Source: Nostocales cyanobacterium LEGE 11386
Lineage (GTDB): Bacteria > Cyanobacteriota > Cyanobacteriia > Cyanobacteriales > Nostocaceae
Direction: 5' to 3'
Length of the DNA: 64,000 nt
Assembly: GCA_015207155.1 (NCBI GenBank)
Contig: JADEXK010000013.1
Location: 34,103-98,102 of the forward strand
The position numbers and the translations under genes are program-made. The notes beneath the pieces were generated by a model. That model had not been told where the DNA came from, made no database searches, and saw nothing but the letters and a program-made list of their open reading frames with translations. This document shows positions 52,975 to 62,350 of this stretch, piece by piece (position 1 is the stretch's first letter; each line of letters begins with the position of its first letter).

Positions 52975-54699
52975 CTAACTAAACTGTTGAGCATAAAAAC
53001 TGGCATAGCGTCGCTCCAGTGCTAATAATTCTTCATGGGTTCCCGACTCTACCAGTTGTCCTCGTTCTAGAACTAAAATCCGATCGCATCGGCGCACTGT
53101 ACTTAAACGGTGGGCAATAATAAATACTGTGCGGTTCTGCATCAATCTCTCTAGTGCTTCCTGTACTAGTGCTTCTGACTCGGAATCTAATGCAGATGTC
53201 GCCTCATCCAAAATCAGGATTTGCGGGTTGAGAAATACAGCACGAGCGATCGCAATTCTTTGGCGTTGTCCACCGGATAAATTGACCCCACGTTCACCTA
53301 CCCATGTATAGTAACCTTCTGGTAGCTGGGTAATAAATTGATGGGCGTTGGCAATTTTAGCTGCTTCAGCAATTGCTTCCATATCAAAAAAGTCTTGACC
53401 AAAAGCAATATTTTGAGCAATTGTCCCAGAAAACATGACGGTTTCTTGGGGAACAATACCAATTTGTCGCCGTAAACTATGCAACTTCACATCGCGAATA
53501 TCAATACCGTCAATCAAGATTTGACCAGTTTCCGGGTCATAAAAGCGGGGAAGGAGATTAACAAAGGTAGTTTTACCAGCACCGGAAGCACCCACAAGGG
53601 CGATCGCTTCTCCTGGTAATGCCACTAAATTGATATCTTTTAATACAGGTTCACCGGGTTTGTAGGCAAAAGAAATATGACGATATTCTACTTTGCCGTT
53701 AACTGGAGGTAGGGCGATCGCATGGGGTTTTTCTAATACCGTTGGTTGAATTGCTATTAATTCAAACACGCGGTCAACGGATGCCTCACCTTGTTTAAAT
53801 TCGTTGTAATTATTAGTAGTATGGCCGATGGGGTCAATTAACAACGCCGCCGCCGCGAGGTAGCTGAAAAACTCACCCACCGTTAAGTTATTTTGCGAAA
53901 TTTGCCAAGCTCCCACCATCAATAAAGATAAGGCGCTTAAGGCTTCCAAAAAGCCCACTATGGGTATTTGAATTGCTTTGAGGCGTTCGGCGGAGTATTT
54001 TGCTTGAAAACTGCTTTCTGCTTGATTACCAAACCGAGCAATTTCATAGTTTTCGGCGGCAAAAGCTTGCACTAGACGGATACCGCTAAATACTTCTGTG
54101 AGGATTGCTGATAAACCCGAAACTCGATTTTGACTTTTGAGGGCATACTTACGTAATCGTTCACCAAACCAACCAATTAAAACACCCATCAGTGGTGCAA
54201 CAATCACTATAGCTAGTGTCAGTTGCCAGTTGAGGTAAATCATGTAGATGGGTATGGCCAGCAATTGCAAAATACAGGGAATAAAATCGTGAAATAGTTT
54301 ATTGATCACTTCCCCAACGCGGTCGATATCTTCCGTGAGGCGGTAAGATAAATCACCTGCTTTTGCAGTTTCAAAATAGCTGAGATCGAGTTTTTGCAGG
54401 TGAGAGTAAACCTGCTTACGGAGGTCAAAAGCCACCCTTAAAGCAGCTCTCGCCATGTAAATATCTTGCACAGACTGAAAAAAGCCACGCACAAGAAAGA
54501 CCAAGGATAAAATCCCCACCAATTGAGCGATCGCTACTACATTACCTTCTCCAAAAGGAGTTGCCAATTTCCCCGCGAGATTAATCAGTGTTAATGTTGC
54601 CAGTACATAACCACAGATACCCACAAAACCCTTGGTAATGTTTTGCCACTGGGGTCGGAGATAAGGTAATAATTGCCAATAATTAGAACGGGTTTTCAA
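52975..54699 (-). CDS. ABC exporter, MsbA-like fused membrane and ATPase protein
   Basis: The 574-aa half-transporter has six membrane helices (about 1-320) and an ATPase domain with Walker A ALVGASGAGKTTFVNLLPRF, Q-loop IVPQETVMFSGT, signature [16 protein letters not shown], Walker B ILILDEATSALD and H-loop IIAHRLSTV. All catalytic residues are intact, so a homodimer is expected to export lipids, polysaccharide precursors or peptides. In Nostocales many such genes exist; the substrate cannot be told. It is single, with repeat DNA on both sides. Confidence 0.9.
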   Translation of the reverse strand: MKTRSNYWQLLPYLRPQWQNITKGFVGICGYVLATLTLINLAGKLATPFGEGNVVAIAQLVGILSLVFLVRGFFQSVQDIYMARAALRVAFDLRKQVYSHLQKLDLSYFETAKAGDLSYRLTEDIDRVGEVINKLFHDFIPCILQLLAIPIYMIYLNWQLTLAIVIVAPLMGVLIGWFGERLRKYALKSQNRVSGLSAILTEVFSGIRLVQAFAAENYEIARFGNQAESSFQAKYSAERLKAIQIPIVGFLEALSALSLLMVGAWQISQNNLTVGEFFSYLAAAALLIDPIGHTTNNYNEFKQGEASVDRVFELIAIQPTVLEKPHAIALPPVNGKVEYRHISFAYKPGEPVLKDINLVALPGEAIALVGASGAGKTTFVNLLPRFYDPETGQILIDGIDIRDVKLHSLRRQIGIVPQETVMFSGTIAQNIAFGQDFFDMEAIAEAAKIANAHQFITQLPEGYYTWVGERGVNLSGGQRQRIAIARAVFLNPQILILDEATSALDSESEALVQEALERLMQNRTVFIIAHRLSTVRRCDRILVLERGQLVESGTHEELLALERRYASFYAQQFS

Positions 54700-54780
54700 G
54701 CTATAACTTCCACAAAAATATTTTCTATTGTTTGACGCTATCAGCTTTTGCGTAGTTTCAGGACAATTATTTTTTTAGGG

Positions 54781-54904
54781 CTAGTAGTCTGTCAAAGTAA
54801 TTTTGGTGGATAAATCAATTTTTGATTCTTGTCTTTTCCTTTTTCTTAGCGCTCTTTGTGCCCTTTGTGGTTCGTTCCTTTATCCCTCATTGACACGCTA
54901 CTAG
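54781..54904. repeat. MITE-like inverted-repeat element with CTAGTAG ends
   Basis: CTAGTAGTCTGTCAA at 54781-54795 and TTGACACGCTACTAG at 54890-54904 are imperfect terminal inverted repeats. The interior carries a CTCTTTGTGCCCTTTGTGG unit, the same kind of cargo repeat as in the elements at 46940 and 55921. No ORF. Confidence 0.7.
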
Positions 54905-54958
54905 AGGCTAAATTAAGCCAGTTGGGGGAAAATTGAGCATATTTTGTGGGAATTTCCC

Positions 54959-55741
54959 TTAACTCGAAGCGCTAGTATAAAAACGCAATGCAAACCGCCA
55001 AAACCAGCTAGAAACCCAAAACAGTACTATTGCCAATACAGCTGCACCTAGCGACCAATTAATTTGACCACGACCCAGCATTGCTTCTGCTGGTATAGTG
55101 GTTAAAAATGCTACTGGTACAACAAAGGTGAAGAAAAATCGGTAAGCTGTAGGATAAGCTACCATGGGATATCTGCCAGCTTCCAGTAAACCCCGTAACA
55201 CTTCCGTAACATTGTATATTTTGACAAACCAAATGCTAGTGGCTCCCAGCATAAACCACAGGCTGTAAAGGATTATTAAGCCAAATAACAATGGCACTGC
55301 ACTCAAAAGGTAATTATGAATTTCCAAACTCAGGCGTCTACCTGCATAGCCAATGATCATACTGCCGAAAATTAAATCTGGTACTCCCCAAGGTGAAAGG
55401 GTATGAGTAGAAAGCCAAAACTGGCTGCGGATAGGCTTGAGTAAGACAAAATCTAATGTTCCTTCCTGGACGTGACGGACAATGCGATTCAGGTTAGGAG
55501 CTAGAAAGGTAGCAGCAAAGCCTTGCAGTAAGGTAAAAACGCCCAGAACCACCAAAGCTGCTTCCCATGACCAGCCAGTAAAGGTGTAGCCTGTACGGTA
55601 AAACAAGAATAATCCAAACAAACTACCCGCCAGATTGCCCAAACTGCTGAGGGTAGCTATGAAAAAATTGAGGCGATATTCCATCTCTGCGGCGATCGCC
55701 GTACTCCAAAATAACCCTAATACTTGCCAATATCTTTTCAT
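54959..55741 (-). CDS. ABC-2 type transporter permease
   Basis: The 260-aa protein has about six hydrophobic helices and the pattern of the ABC2_membrane_6 family (LGLFWSTAIAAEMEYRLNFFIATLSSLGNLAGSLFGLFLFYRTGYTFTGWSWEAALVVLGVFTLLQGFAATFLAPNLNRIVRHVQEGTLDFVLLKPIRSQFWL). It should be one membrane subunit of an ABC exporter; a partner permease and ATPase are usual but not seen here beside it. Start ATG 55741. Confidence 0.82.
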   Translation of the reverse strand: MKRYWQVLGLFWSTAIAAEMEYRLNFFIATLSSLGNLAGSLFGLFLFYRTGYTFTGWSWEAALVVLGVFTLLQGFAATFLAPNLNRIVRHVQEGTLDFVLLKPIRSQFWLSTHTLSPWGVPDLIFGSMIIGYAGRRLSLEIHNYLLSAVPLLFGLIILYSLWFMLGATSIWFVKIYNVTEVLRGLLEAGRYPMVAYPTAYRFFFTFVVPVAFLTTIPAEAMLGRGQINWSLGAAVLAIVLFWVSSWFWRFALRFYTSASS

Positions 55742-55920
55742 CTTGCACCCTTAACCTAAGGTCTACCGCCGATCATGACATTTTGAGGCGTACACAATAA
55801 ATTTACCTAAACTTAATAATATTCATGATCTGATGGGAGTTATTGTAATTATTTCTTTAGAGCTGAAAATAGAGCTTATCCTGAAGACTTAGGCACAGGA
55901 AAGAAAACTGGATTGTGCCA

Positions 55921-56021
55921 GGACTTACGCAAAAATCACCAAAAGGCTTAATTTATCAAACCACAGAGACGCTGAGAACACGGAGGAATGAGAGTTTCAG
56001 AGAGTCGTTGCGTAAGTCCTA
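55921..56021. repeat. 101-bp MITE-like element with AGGACTTACGCAA ends
   Basis: AGGACTTACGCAA at 55921-55933 and TTGCGTAAGTCCT at 56009-56021 are exact terminal inverted repeats. Between them is the AAACCACAGAGACGCTGAGA cargo repeat. A single copy of the end motif (AGGACTTACGCA) also occurs at about 61232. Apart from this element the 55742-56097 gap holds nothing I recognise. Confidence 0.75.
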
Positions 56022-56097
56022 TGTGCTTTTGGGTATCCTGTTTATTGATATAAGCGACAAGTATAATTTGTTACTTTGCACCAAAATTAAGTAATGT

Positions 56098-56721
56098 ATG
56101 GCTAGACTATCTAACGAATTACAACGCTATTTTTTTGAGGAAGACAGACCTGGACAGGTTACTTTAGCAGAGATTCTGCTACTAGCAAAGGAAAGAATTT
56201 TTGGGTTTTTACTGGTGATTCTGTCTCTGCCTTCAGCTTTACCAGTTCCTGCACCCGGTTATTCAGTTCCTTTCGGAATTCTGATTTTTTTGCTGGCTGT
56301 ACAGCTAATTATCGGTGCAAAAATTCCTTGGCTACCCCAGCGAATGATGAACCATCCCATTAAACTGGAAACAGTACAAAAGTTTTTAAAGGCAGGGATT
56401 CCCTGGTTACGCAGGATTGAAGCGATCGCTCGTCCTCGTTTAACTTATATTTGTACTACTTTACCAGGTAGAGTCATCATTGGTAGTGCGATCGCCTTAA
56501 TGGCAATTTCCATGATGATTCCCATTCCAGGGACTAATACTTTACCCGCCATTGGAGTTTTCGTCACTAGCTTTGGCTTGCTAGAAGATGATGGTGCTAT
56601 TAGCTTAAGTGGTTTAGTTTTGTGTTTAATGGGAGCAATTTTGAGTACTTCAATTATCATTGCCGTGATTTGGGGTGGTTCCAGTCTCCTTGATATAATC
56701 AAGGCTTGGCTGAGTCGTTAA
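56098..56721 (+). CDS. exoD: ExoD family exopolysaccharide-related membrane protein
   Basis: The 207-aa protein is an ExoD-like membrane protein: EDRPGQVTLAEILLLAKERIFGFLLVILSLPSALPVPAPGYSVPFGILIFLLAVQLIIG and GSAIALMAISMMIPIPGTNTLPAIGVFVTSFGLLEDDG. ExoD was first linked to exopolysaccharide production and alkali sensitivity in rhizobia; its mechanism is unclear. It lies alone on the plus strand before another small membrane protein. Confidence 0.85.
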   Translation: MARLSNELQRYFFEEDRPGQVTLAEILLLAKERIFGFLLVILSLPSALPVPAPGYSVPFGILIFLLAVQLIIGAKIPWLPQRMMNHPIKLETVQKFLKAGIPWLRRIEAIARPRLTYICTTLPGRVIIGSAIALMAISMMIPIPGTNTLPAIGVFVTSFGLLEDDGAISLSGLVLCLMGAILSTSIIIAVIWGGSSLLDIIKAWLSR

Positions 56722-56782
56722 TTTACCAAAAATACTACTAGAGGTGTATGGCACCAGAACGTTAGAGGTTGATAATACTGCC

Positions 56783-57322
56783 ATGATTGCCTTCAACATT
56801 AACCTCTACTTATTTCTGGAAAATTTCCTGTTTTTCCTCTGTGCTAGCTCTTTTTTTGTCGTTGTGGGTTGGGCGTGGAAACACGCAAAACCCTTTAGTA
56901 TTCCCAAGCCACTCCCCGGATGGTTTGCACTTTGGTTTGGCTCAGTGCAAATACTGGGAGGATTACTACCCTTAGTAGTAATGCTGTTATGGGGTGTATT
57001 GTGGGGCTACGCATCTGTTTTAAGTATACTTAGTTGGTACTTTGTGATGTTAGCGTTACAAATACTCTCGGAAACTATCTCGTTGAGATTATTTCACAAC
57101 GTTGCTTGGGTGATGATTCCTTACTTATATGTGCCTTACCGTGTCTGGCAAATGTATGAAGGTTTAACACTATTGGGTTCTGCAAGCGAACTGTTTTGGG
57201 TAAAAAATTTATTTTTTTTAGAAATACTACTGTGGATTGTTAACTATGCCCTAGATTTGTCACAGTTACCAAGATTGTTTCGTTGGGAAATTAACCAAAG
57301 TTCTGATATTAGTATCAATTAG
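56783..57322 (+). CDS. membrane protein, function unknown
   Basis: The ATG at 56783 gives 179 aa with four to five hydrophobic helices (FLENFLFFLCASSFFVVVGWAW, LWFGSVQILGGLLPLVVMLLWGVLWGY, ILSWYFVMLALQIL, VAWVMIPYLYVPYRVWQ, FWVKNLFFLEILLWIVNYAL). I do not recognise the family. It follows exoD by 61 bases on the same strand and may share its transcript. Confidence 0.6.
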   Translation: MIAFNINLYLFLENFLFFLCASSFFVVVGWAWKHAKPFSIPKPLPGWFALWFGSVQILGGLLPLVVMLLWGVLWGYASVLSILSWYFVMLALQILSETISLRLFHNVAWVMIPYLYVPYRVWQMYEGLTLLGSASELFWVKNLFFLEILLWIVNYALDLSQLPRLFRWEINQSSDISIN

Positions 57323-58181
57323 ATGAAAGCACAATGTTTAACAATTAAAGAAGGAAGTGCTGTTGGAGTCAGAAAGAAGACTGCTTCCCTCTTCCTTCGT
57401 TAAGAATTTATCTCTATATCATGATCATTGAAAATTCTCATGATCATGATAATTAAGTATTGCCTGAACTTAACCTACTTCTGAGGAGTCAACAACTTTA
57501 ATAAACTTCATAAATCTTATTTAATTCTTGCATTTCTTATTGACTTCAGTTACAGTTAAGCTATTAGTCCAAATAGTCTCTAAATCTCGCTTTCAGCAAT
57601 TTAACTCAGGTGCAAAGCCAAGATCAGCTTGACAAATAAGACTAAAATTTTTCCTAGTTTACTGGCAAATCTTCTCATAAAACCGCATTCAAAAGGCTAA
57701 AATGCATGATTAATTACCATTAACCTCAAGAATCCGACTTTTTTTTGAATTTTAATTGAAAATTATTTGCAATATGGATTTTTTGTTTGATATATTAAAA
57801 GCAAATAGTGTCACTGAATTCCTCAAAGACTCTTTACATGAGGTAATAGGATGCAAAAAATTTTGTGATAGCGCTGATACTAAGTTCAGACAAACTTAGA
57901 CTGAGCAAGTAAAATTTTGGCTCTGCCAGATAAAAACGATACAAAAATATCTGGAACTTGCAGAAATATCTCTCTTGAGGTTAGTTGATTCTATTATGGA
58001 GATTTTATTAACCAGAGAGACGTTTATGGAAATTGATGTTATAAAGTGGCTACCTGCTGTCCACCAGTAAATGCAGATTATTCTCGTTTACTTTTATGAG
58101 TTAGAAATATTGTATTCACGATGACAATATCCCTTTTCTCATAACCTGTTCTCGATAAAATTCACTGATGAGTAAGTTTCG
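57323..58181. other. 859-bp gap with a palindrome, no gene recognised
   Basis: TATCATGATCAT at 57417-57428 and its exact reverse complement at 57440-57451 form a 12-bp inverted repeat with an 11-nt spacer, close to the end of the preceding gene. Nearby GAAGGAAG (57347-57354) and CTTCCTTC (57391-57398) are also inverted. The rest is AT-rich, with short open frames only and no RNA gene that I can support. Confidence 0.4.
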
Positions 58182-59159
58182 ATGAATAATTTTTTTTGTT
58201 CTGATTATGCGCGACAAGTAGAAGAAGACATTATTGGTAGTGCAACAAATTACCAAACTTATATTCTTGTTGAGTGCCCTCAACCCTGGACATCAGATGC
58301 CTTTAATTCTAAATGGGTACCAAATAACTTACAGATTTTAGTAGAAGAAGTACGACGTACTAAATTACCAATTAGATTTCTCTTAATTGCTAATGATTTT
58401 TCGCATAAAGCAGATTATACAACTCTTTTGATTTATCAAAAATCAGCACGGTTAAGTCATGGATACCAAAAACATGAATTTAAGCTACCACACATTGAGC
58501 AAGTAGCAACGGTGGTAAAAAAATGCCTCTGGGACAAAATACCTGATTCTGAAATAGAAACAAATATCACCAGAGATATTTTAGTTTGTACTCATGGTAG
58601 CCATGATCAGTGTTGTGCCAGATATGGCAGTCCTTTTTATTTTCACGCTAACGCTACTATTGCTGATTTGGAATTAGATAATGTCCGGATTTGGAAATCC
58701 AGTCACTTTGGTGGACATCGATTTGCACCAACAGCGATAGATTTACCAGATGGCAGATATTACGGTGTTCTCAATCAAGAATCATTTCGGTCAATTTTGA
58801 CCCGTACAGGCGATATTCAATGCCTAAATAAAGTTTATAGAGGCTGGGGAATTCTGCCGACGCCAATTCAGATATTAGAAAGAGAACTAATGTTTTGTCA
58901 TGGATGGAATTGGTTTGATTACAAAGTATCTGGCAAAATCATTGAACAGAGTTTAGACAACAATACAATATTAGCTGAGTTAACTTTTGAAGAAACTTCT
59001 GGTTCTCTATCCACTTACCAAGCAAAACTTGTCAAAGATAAAACAAAGACACTACAGACGAAGAGTTCTTGTCACGCTAAAGAAAATTCTGTAATTGTTA
59101 AATATGTTGTAGATAGTATCGGACTAGTCTGTAAGAAAGTTGTAACTTACAGTACTTGA
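58182..59159 (+). CDS. sucrase/ferredoxin-like family protein
   Basis: The 325-aa protein has the family's cysteine pair and His motif: CTHGSHDQCCARYGSPFYFHANATI and SSHFGGHRFAPTAIDLPDGRYYG. This is a thioredoxin-fold ferredoxin-like family. The N-terminal third (CPQPWTSDAFNSKWVPNNLQILVEEVRRTKLPIRFLLIAN) also fits. Biochemical role is unknown; members sometimes accompany siderophore gene clusters. Start ATG 58182 without a strong ribosome site. Confidence 0.82.
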   Translation: MNNFFCSDYARQVEEDIIGSATNYQTYILVECPQPWTSDAFNSKWVPNNLQILVEEVRRTKLPIRFLLIANDFSHKADYTTLLIYQKSARLSHGYQKHEFKLPHIEQVATVVKKCLWDKIPDSEIETNITRDILVCTHGSHDQCCARYGSPFYFHANATIADLELDNVRIWKSSHFGGHRFAPTAIDLPDGRYYGVLNQESFRSILTRTGDIQCLNKVYRGWGILPTPIQILERELMFCHGWNWFDYKVSGKIIEQSLDNNTILAELTFEETSGSLSTYQAKLVKDKTKTLQTKSSCHAKENSVIVKYVVDSIGLVCKKVVTYST

Positions 59160-59322
59160 AAAGCTAATTTATAGAACTCATAAACAGGGTTGCTATCTAC
59201 CAAAAATTATCTGAAAAAATTCTAAGAAAGCCTTGAATGACTCAAGACTTTCCATTTAGATTCATAAAAATACAAAATTACACAAACAACCTTTGCGTCA
59301 TTGTGCGTTTAAAAATCTCTAC

Positions 59323-61203
59323 CTAACTTCCCAACATTTGCAAATTATGCAAAGTGGCATATAGTCCCCCTTGTTCTAACAATTCTTCATGACTTCCCTG
59401 TTCGATTAATTCACCTCGCTTCAACACCAGAATTCGATCCACATTGCGAATTGTAGACAAACGGTGAGCAATAATAATTGCAGTACGTTTCACCAAAAGT
59501 TGATTCAATGCCTCTTGCACTAAAGCTTCTGTACTGACATCCAAACTAGCAGTGGCTTCATCTAAAACCAAAATTTGTGGATCGCGAATAGCCGCACGGG
59601 CAAAGGCTAAAAGTTGCTTTTGACCACTAGAAATATTTGTCCCGCGTTGTCGCAGTTGAGTATTATAGCCTTGGGGTAATTGTTCAATAAACTCAGCAAT
59701 ATTTGTTTTACTGGCAGCTTGTTGAATTTCCTCAAAGGTGTAATGGTCTCCTAAAGTGATATTACTTTTAACATCGCCAGCAAACAAAAAGCCTTCTTGC
59801 AAAATTACCGCCATGTAACGCCTTAAATCGGCCTGTGGTAACTCCCGGATGTCTACGCCATCCACTAAAATCCGTCCTTGGGTAGGTTCGTAAAGACGAC
59901 ACAAAAGCCGAATAATCGAACTTTTACCTGCACCAGTGGGGCCGACTAATGCGACTTTTTCCCCAGGATGAATCACAAAGTCTAAATCTTTAATCACATA
60001 ATCATCATCTTTGTAGGCAAACCAGACGTGTTCAAAGCGGATTTCTCCCAATTCTGGGGTGGGATGGAAATTTTGAGATTCTAGATTGGCGACTATTTCG
60101 TCTATGTAGCCGAGTCGAGAATCAAATATGGAAAAGCGGGGATTGCTACTATCGCGGATTTCTATGGGTTCATCTAAAACGTCGGTGATGCGTTCGATCG
60201 CAGTGAAACCGGCTTGAATGACTGTAAATTTTTCGGCAAAATCCCTCAAAGGATCAAATAATCGTTGAGCATATAAAATAAATGCCGATAAAACCCCAAA
60301 GGTGAGAGCTTCGTCTAACAGCAACCAACCACCTAGCCATAAAACCCCAGCGATCGCTACTAATCCGATCCATTCTAAGGTTGCCGAAACAGCTGAATCA
60401 TAAAAAATGGTTTGATCTACTTGCTGGGCGTAACGTTGGTTGATATGGCGAAACAAATCAGCATTGAATCTTTCGCGTCGGAACAACTGTACTACATTAA
60501 TGCCAACTACATTTTCCTGTAGCTGGGAGTTCAAAACAGAAAGTTCTTCCCGTGCTTTGTAATTGGCTTTGCGGTACTGTTGCTGAAAGTAAATAATTAA
60601 CCAAGTAATTGGCAACAGCATCACCAGCAATAAGCAAGCGAGTTTCCACTCGATAGACAACATGATACCGATGATCACCAACATGGTAAACACATTGGAG
60701 ACAATACCGATCGCCCCAGTGGAAAAAACATCCCCCAAGACTTCTACATCACTGGTAAGGCGAGTAATTAATTTACCGATGGGCGTCCGGTCAAAAAAAC
60801 GTACTGCCAGAGATGTTACATGATGAAATAAATCCTCGCGAATAGCCGCCGTGATTTTTTGCCCTAGTTTTTGTAATATATAACCTTGAACACCAGTCAA
60901 TAGCAGTCGCACAGCGATCGCTATCAATATCAGCACTTGCAGGATGTTTAGTCCTTGCCACAAAGGGCGATTCTGGAGAAATTCATAAGTGCTTGGTTCA
61001 TTGCGAATCAGAGAGATTACCTGGCCAATTAGCAGTGGTTGTACAGCGTTAGCTACTGCGATCGGTACAAGTAGCAAAATTGCCAGTGTCAGCAGTAGTC
61101 CACTGCGACGGGCATAAGGCACTAGACGTAAAAACAACCGCCAGTCACTGTTACTTTGACGGTTCTCTCTATAAGATTTTTTTAAGGATTGGTAGATGCT
61201 CAT
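59323..61203 (-). CDS. ABC exporter, MdlB/heterodimer-type half-transporter
   Basis: The 626-aa protein has a six-helix membrane domain (about 1-330) and an ATPase domain with Walker A ALVGPTGAGKSSIIRLL, Q-loop VILQEGFLFAGDV, the altered signature ISSGQKQLLAFARA (SSGQ for SGGQ), Walker B ILVLDEATASLD and H-loop IIAHRLSTI. The SSGQ form is typical of MdlB-like members of exporters that work as heterodimers. The neighbouring ABC genes on the same strand are possible partners. Substrate unknown. Confidence 0.87.
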   Translation of the reverse strand: MSIYQSLKKSYRENRQSNSDWRLFLRLVPYARRSGLLLTLAILLLVPIAVANAVQPLLIGQVISLIRNEPSTYEFLQNRPLWQGLNILQVLILIAIAVRLLLTGVQGYILQKLGQKITAAIREDLFHHVTSLAVRFFDRTPIGKLITRLTSDVEVLGDVFSTGAIGIVSNVFTMLVIIGIMLSIEWKLACLLLVMLLPITWLIIYFQQQYRKANYKAREELSVLNSQLQENVVGINVVQLFRRERFNADLFRHINQRYAQQVDQTIFYDSAVSATLEWIGLVAIAGVLWLGGWLLLDEALTFGVLSAFILYAQRLFDPLRDFAEKFTVIQAGFTAIERITDVLDEPIEIRDSSNPRFSIFDSRLGYIDEIVANLESQNFHPTPELGEIRFEHVWFAYKDDDYVIKDLDFVIHPGEKVALVGPTGAGKSSIIRLLCRLYEPTQGRILVDGVDIRELPQADLRRYMAVILQEGFLFAGDVKSNITLGDHYTFEEIQQAASKTNIAEFIEQLPQGYNTQLRQRGTNISSGQKQLLAFARAAIRDPQILVLDEATASLDVSTEALVQEALNQLLVKRTAIIIAHRLSTIRNVDRILVLKRGELIEQGSHEELLEQGGLYATLHNLQMLGS

Positions 61204-61309
61204 AGTAAGAGCATTATATTAATTATTTCATAGGACTTACGCATTGCTATGAGAATTCTTTCCAGCAGGTAAATCAAAGGATATCTCTTGAAGTAGCAAT
61301 TGGCAGTAG

Positions 61310-61455
61310 AGCCTCCGGACGCTGGCGCGTTAGCGGAAAGGACTAAAGTCCTGACCCTACGGGTAATGCCTCCGGCACGCTGCGCGATAAGCGCCGCTAT
61401 GCCCGTCAGGGCTTTACGTTAGTCGCTCATGGGGGAAACCCCCAAGACCGCGCTA
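61310..61455. repeat. GC-rich palindromic intergenic repeat
   Basis: GACTAAAGTCCTGA and CGGG on the left pair with CCCGTCAGGGCTTTACG and TTAGTC on the right, around a core with TCCGGCACGCTGCGCG. The base composition is far more GC-rich than the AT-rich flanks. A shared outer motif is GCGCGTTAGCGG / CCGCGCTAAC. It matches a type of repeat seen between cyanobacterial genes and carries no ORF. Confidence 0.65.
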
Positions 61456-61460
61456 ACTCA

Positions 61461-62336
61461 CTACAAACCTTCTTTAAAAATCTCATCAAACTTCCCTTGG
61501 GCTTGTACTCTACCTGCTTTCATGACAATAATTTGGTCAGCACGACGCAATACAGCAGGGCGATGAGAAACCACAAGACAGGTTGGTGTCCAATGATTTT
61601 GCTCTTGTTCTGTGCTATTAACAAATATCCGTGACCATAACGCCAATTCTGTCTCCACATCTAGGGCGCTAGAAAGGTCATCAAATACTAATAATTCCGG
61701 TTGACGGACGAACATTCGCGCTGCTGCTACCCGTTGTATTTGTCCACCAGAAAGTCGTACACCTTTAGAACCAACTAACGTTTCTAGACTTTCATTCATT
61801 GTTACCAAATCTTGCTCAAATACAGCCATGTTTAAAGCTGTAGCGATATCATGATCATCTTTAGATAAACCCAACAAAATATTTTCTCGCAAGGTATAGC
61901 TAAAAAGTTGCGGAATCTGGGGAGTATAAGCACTGCGAGGCGGAACAAAGAAACTGGCAGGGTTTTCCACAACATTCCCATTCCAGTAAATACATCCGTT
62001 TTGCAGAGGTAATAATCCTAACAATAGCCGCAGCAATGTAGTCTTTCCCGAACCAATTTGACCAGTAATCACAGTCAAACTACCGCGCTGAATTTCAAAG
62101 CTGATATCTGTAATTCCTTGATTAGTACCAGGATAAATATAAGTTAGATGAGAAACTCTCAAAGATTGGAGATTATTGCCCCGATTCCTCAACGCTTGTT
62201 CTATTACTGGTAAATCTTTCTGGCGACCATTCAGGTCATTTAGATAAAGTTGATTTGGGGCTACTAAAGTATCTGCTGATGCACCAGATAGTAAACTAGC
62301 CATCCGCTCAAAAGATACTTCTGTATGTTTAGACAA
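61461..62336 (-). CDS. ATPase half of an ABC exporter separated by a frame break
   Basis: The open frame (291 aa from a TTG) holds the last piece of a membrane domain linker (SKHTEVSFERMASLLSG) and a complete ATPase: Walker A VITGQIGSGKTTLLRLLLGLL, Q-loop PQIPQLF, signature LSGGQIQRVAAARMF, and Walker B LLVFDDLSSALD in which Asp replaces the catalytic Glu; H-loop VVSHRPAVL. In the -1 frame the membrane gene at 62351-63274 reads straight into it (GNFIALSKHTEV). No ribosome site precedes the TTG, so on its own it is unlikely to be expressed. Confidence 0.75.
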   Translation of the reverse strand: MSKHTEVSFERMASLLSGASADTLVAPNQLYLNDLNGRQKDLPVIEQALRNRGNNLQSLRVSHLTYIYPGTNQGITDISFEIQRGSLTVITGQIGSGKTTLLRLLLGLLPLQNGCIYWNGNVVENPASFFVPPRSAYTPQIPQLFSYTLRENILLGLSKDDHDIATALNMAVFEQDLVTMNESLETLVGSKGVRLSGGQIQRVAAARMFVRQPELLVFDDLSSALDVETELALWSRIFVNSTEQEQNHWTPTCLVVSHRPAVLRRADQIIVMKAGRVQAQGKFDEIFKEGL

Positions 62337-62350
62337 GGCGATGAAGTTGC

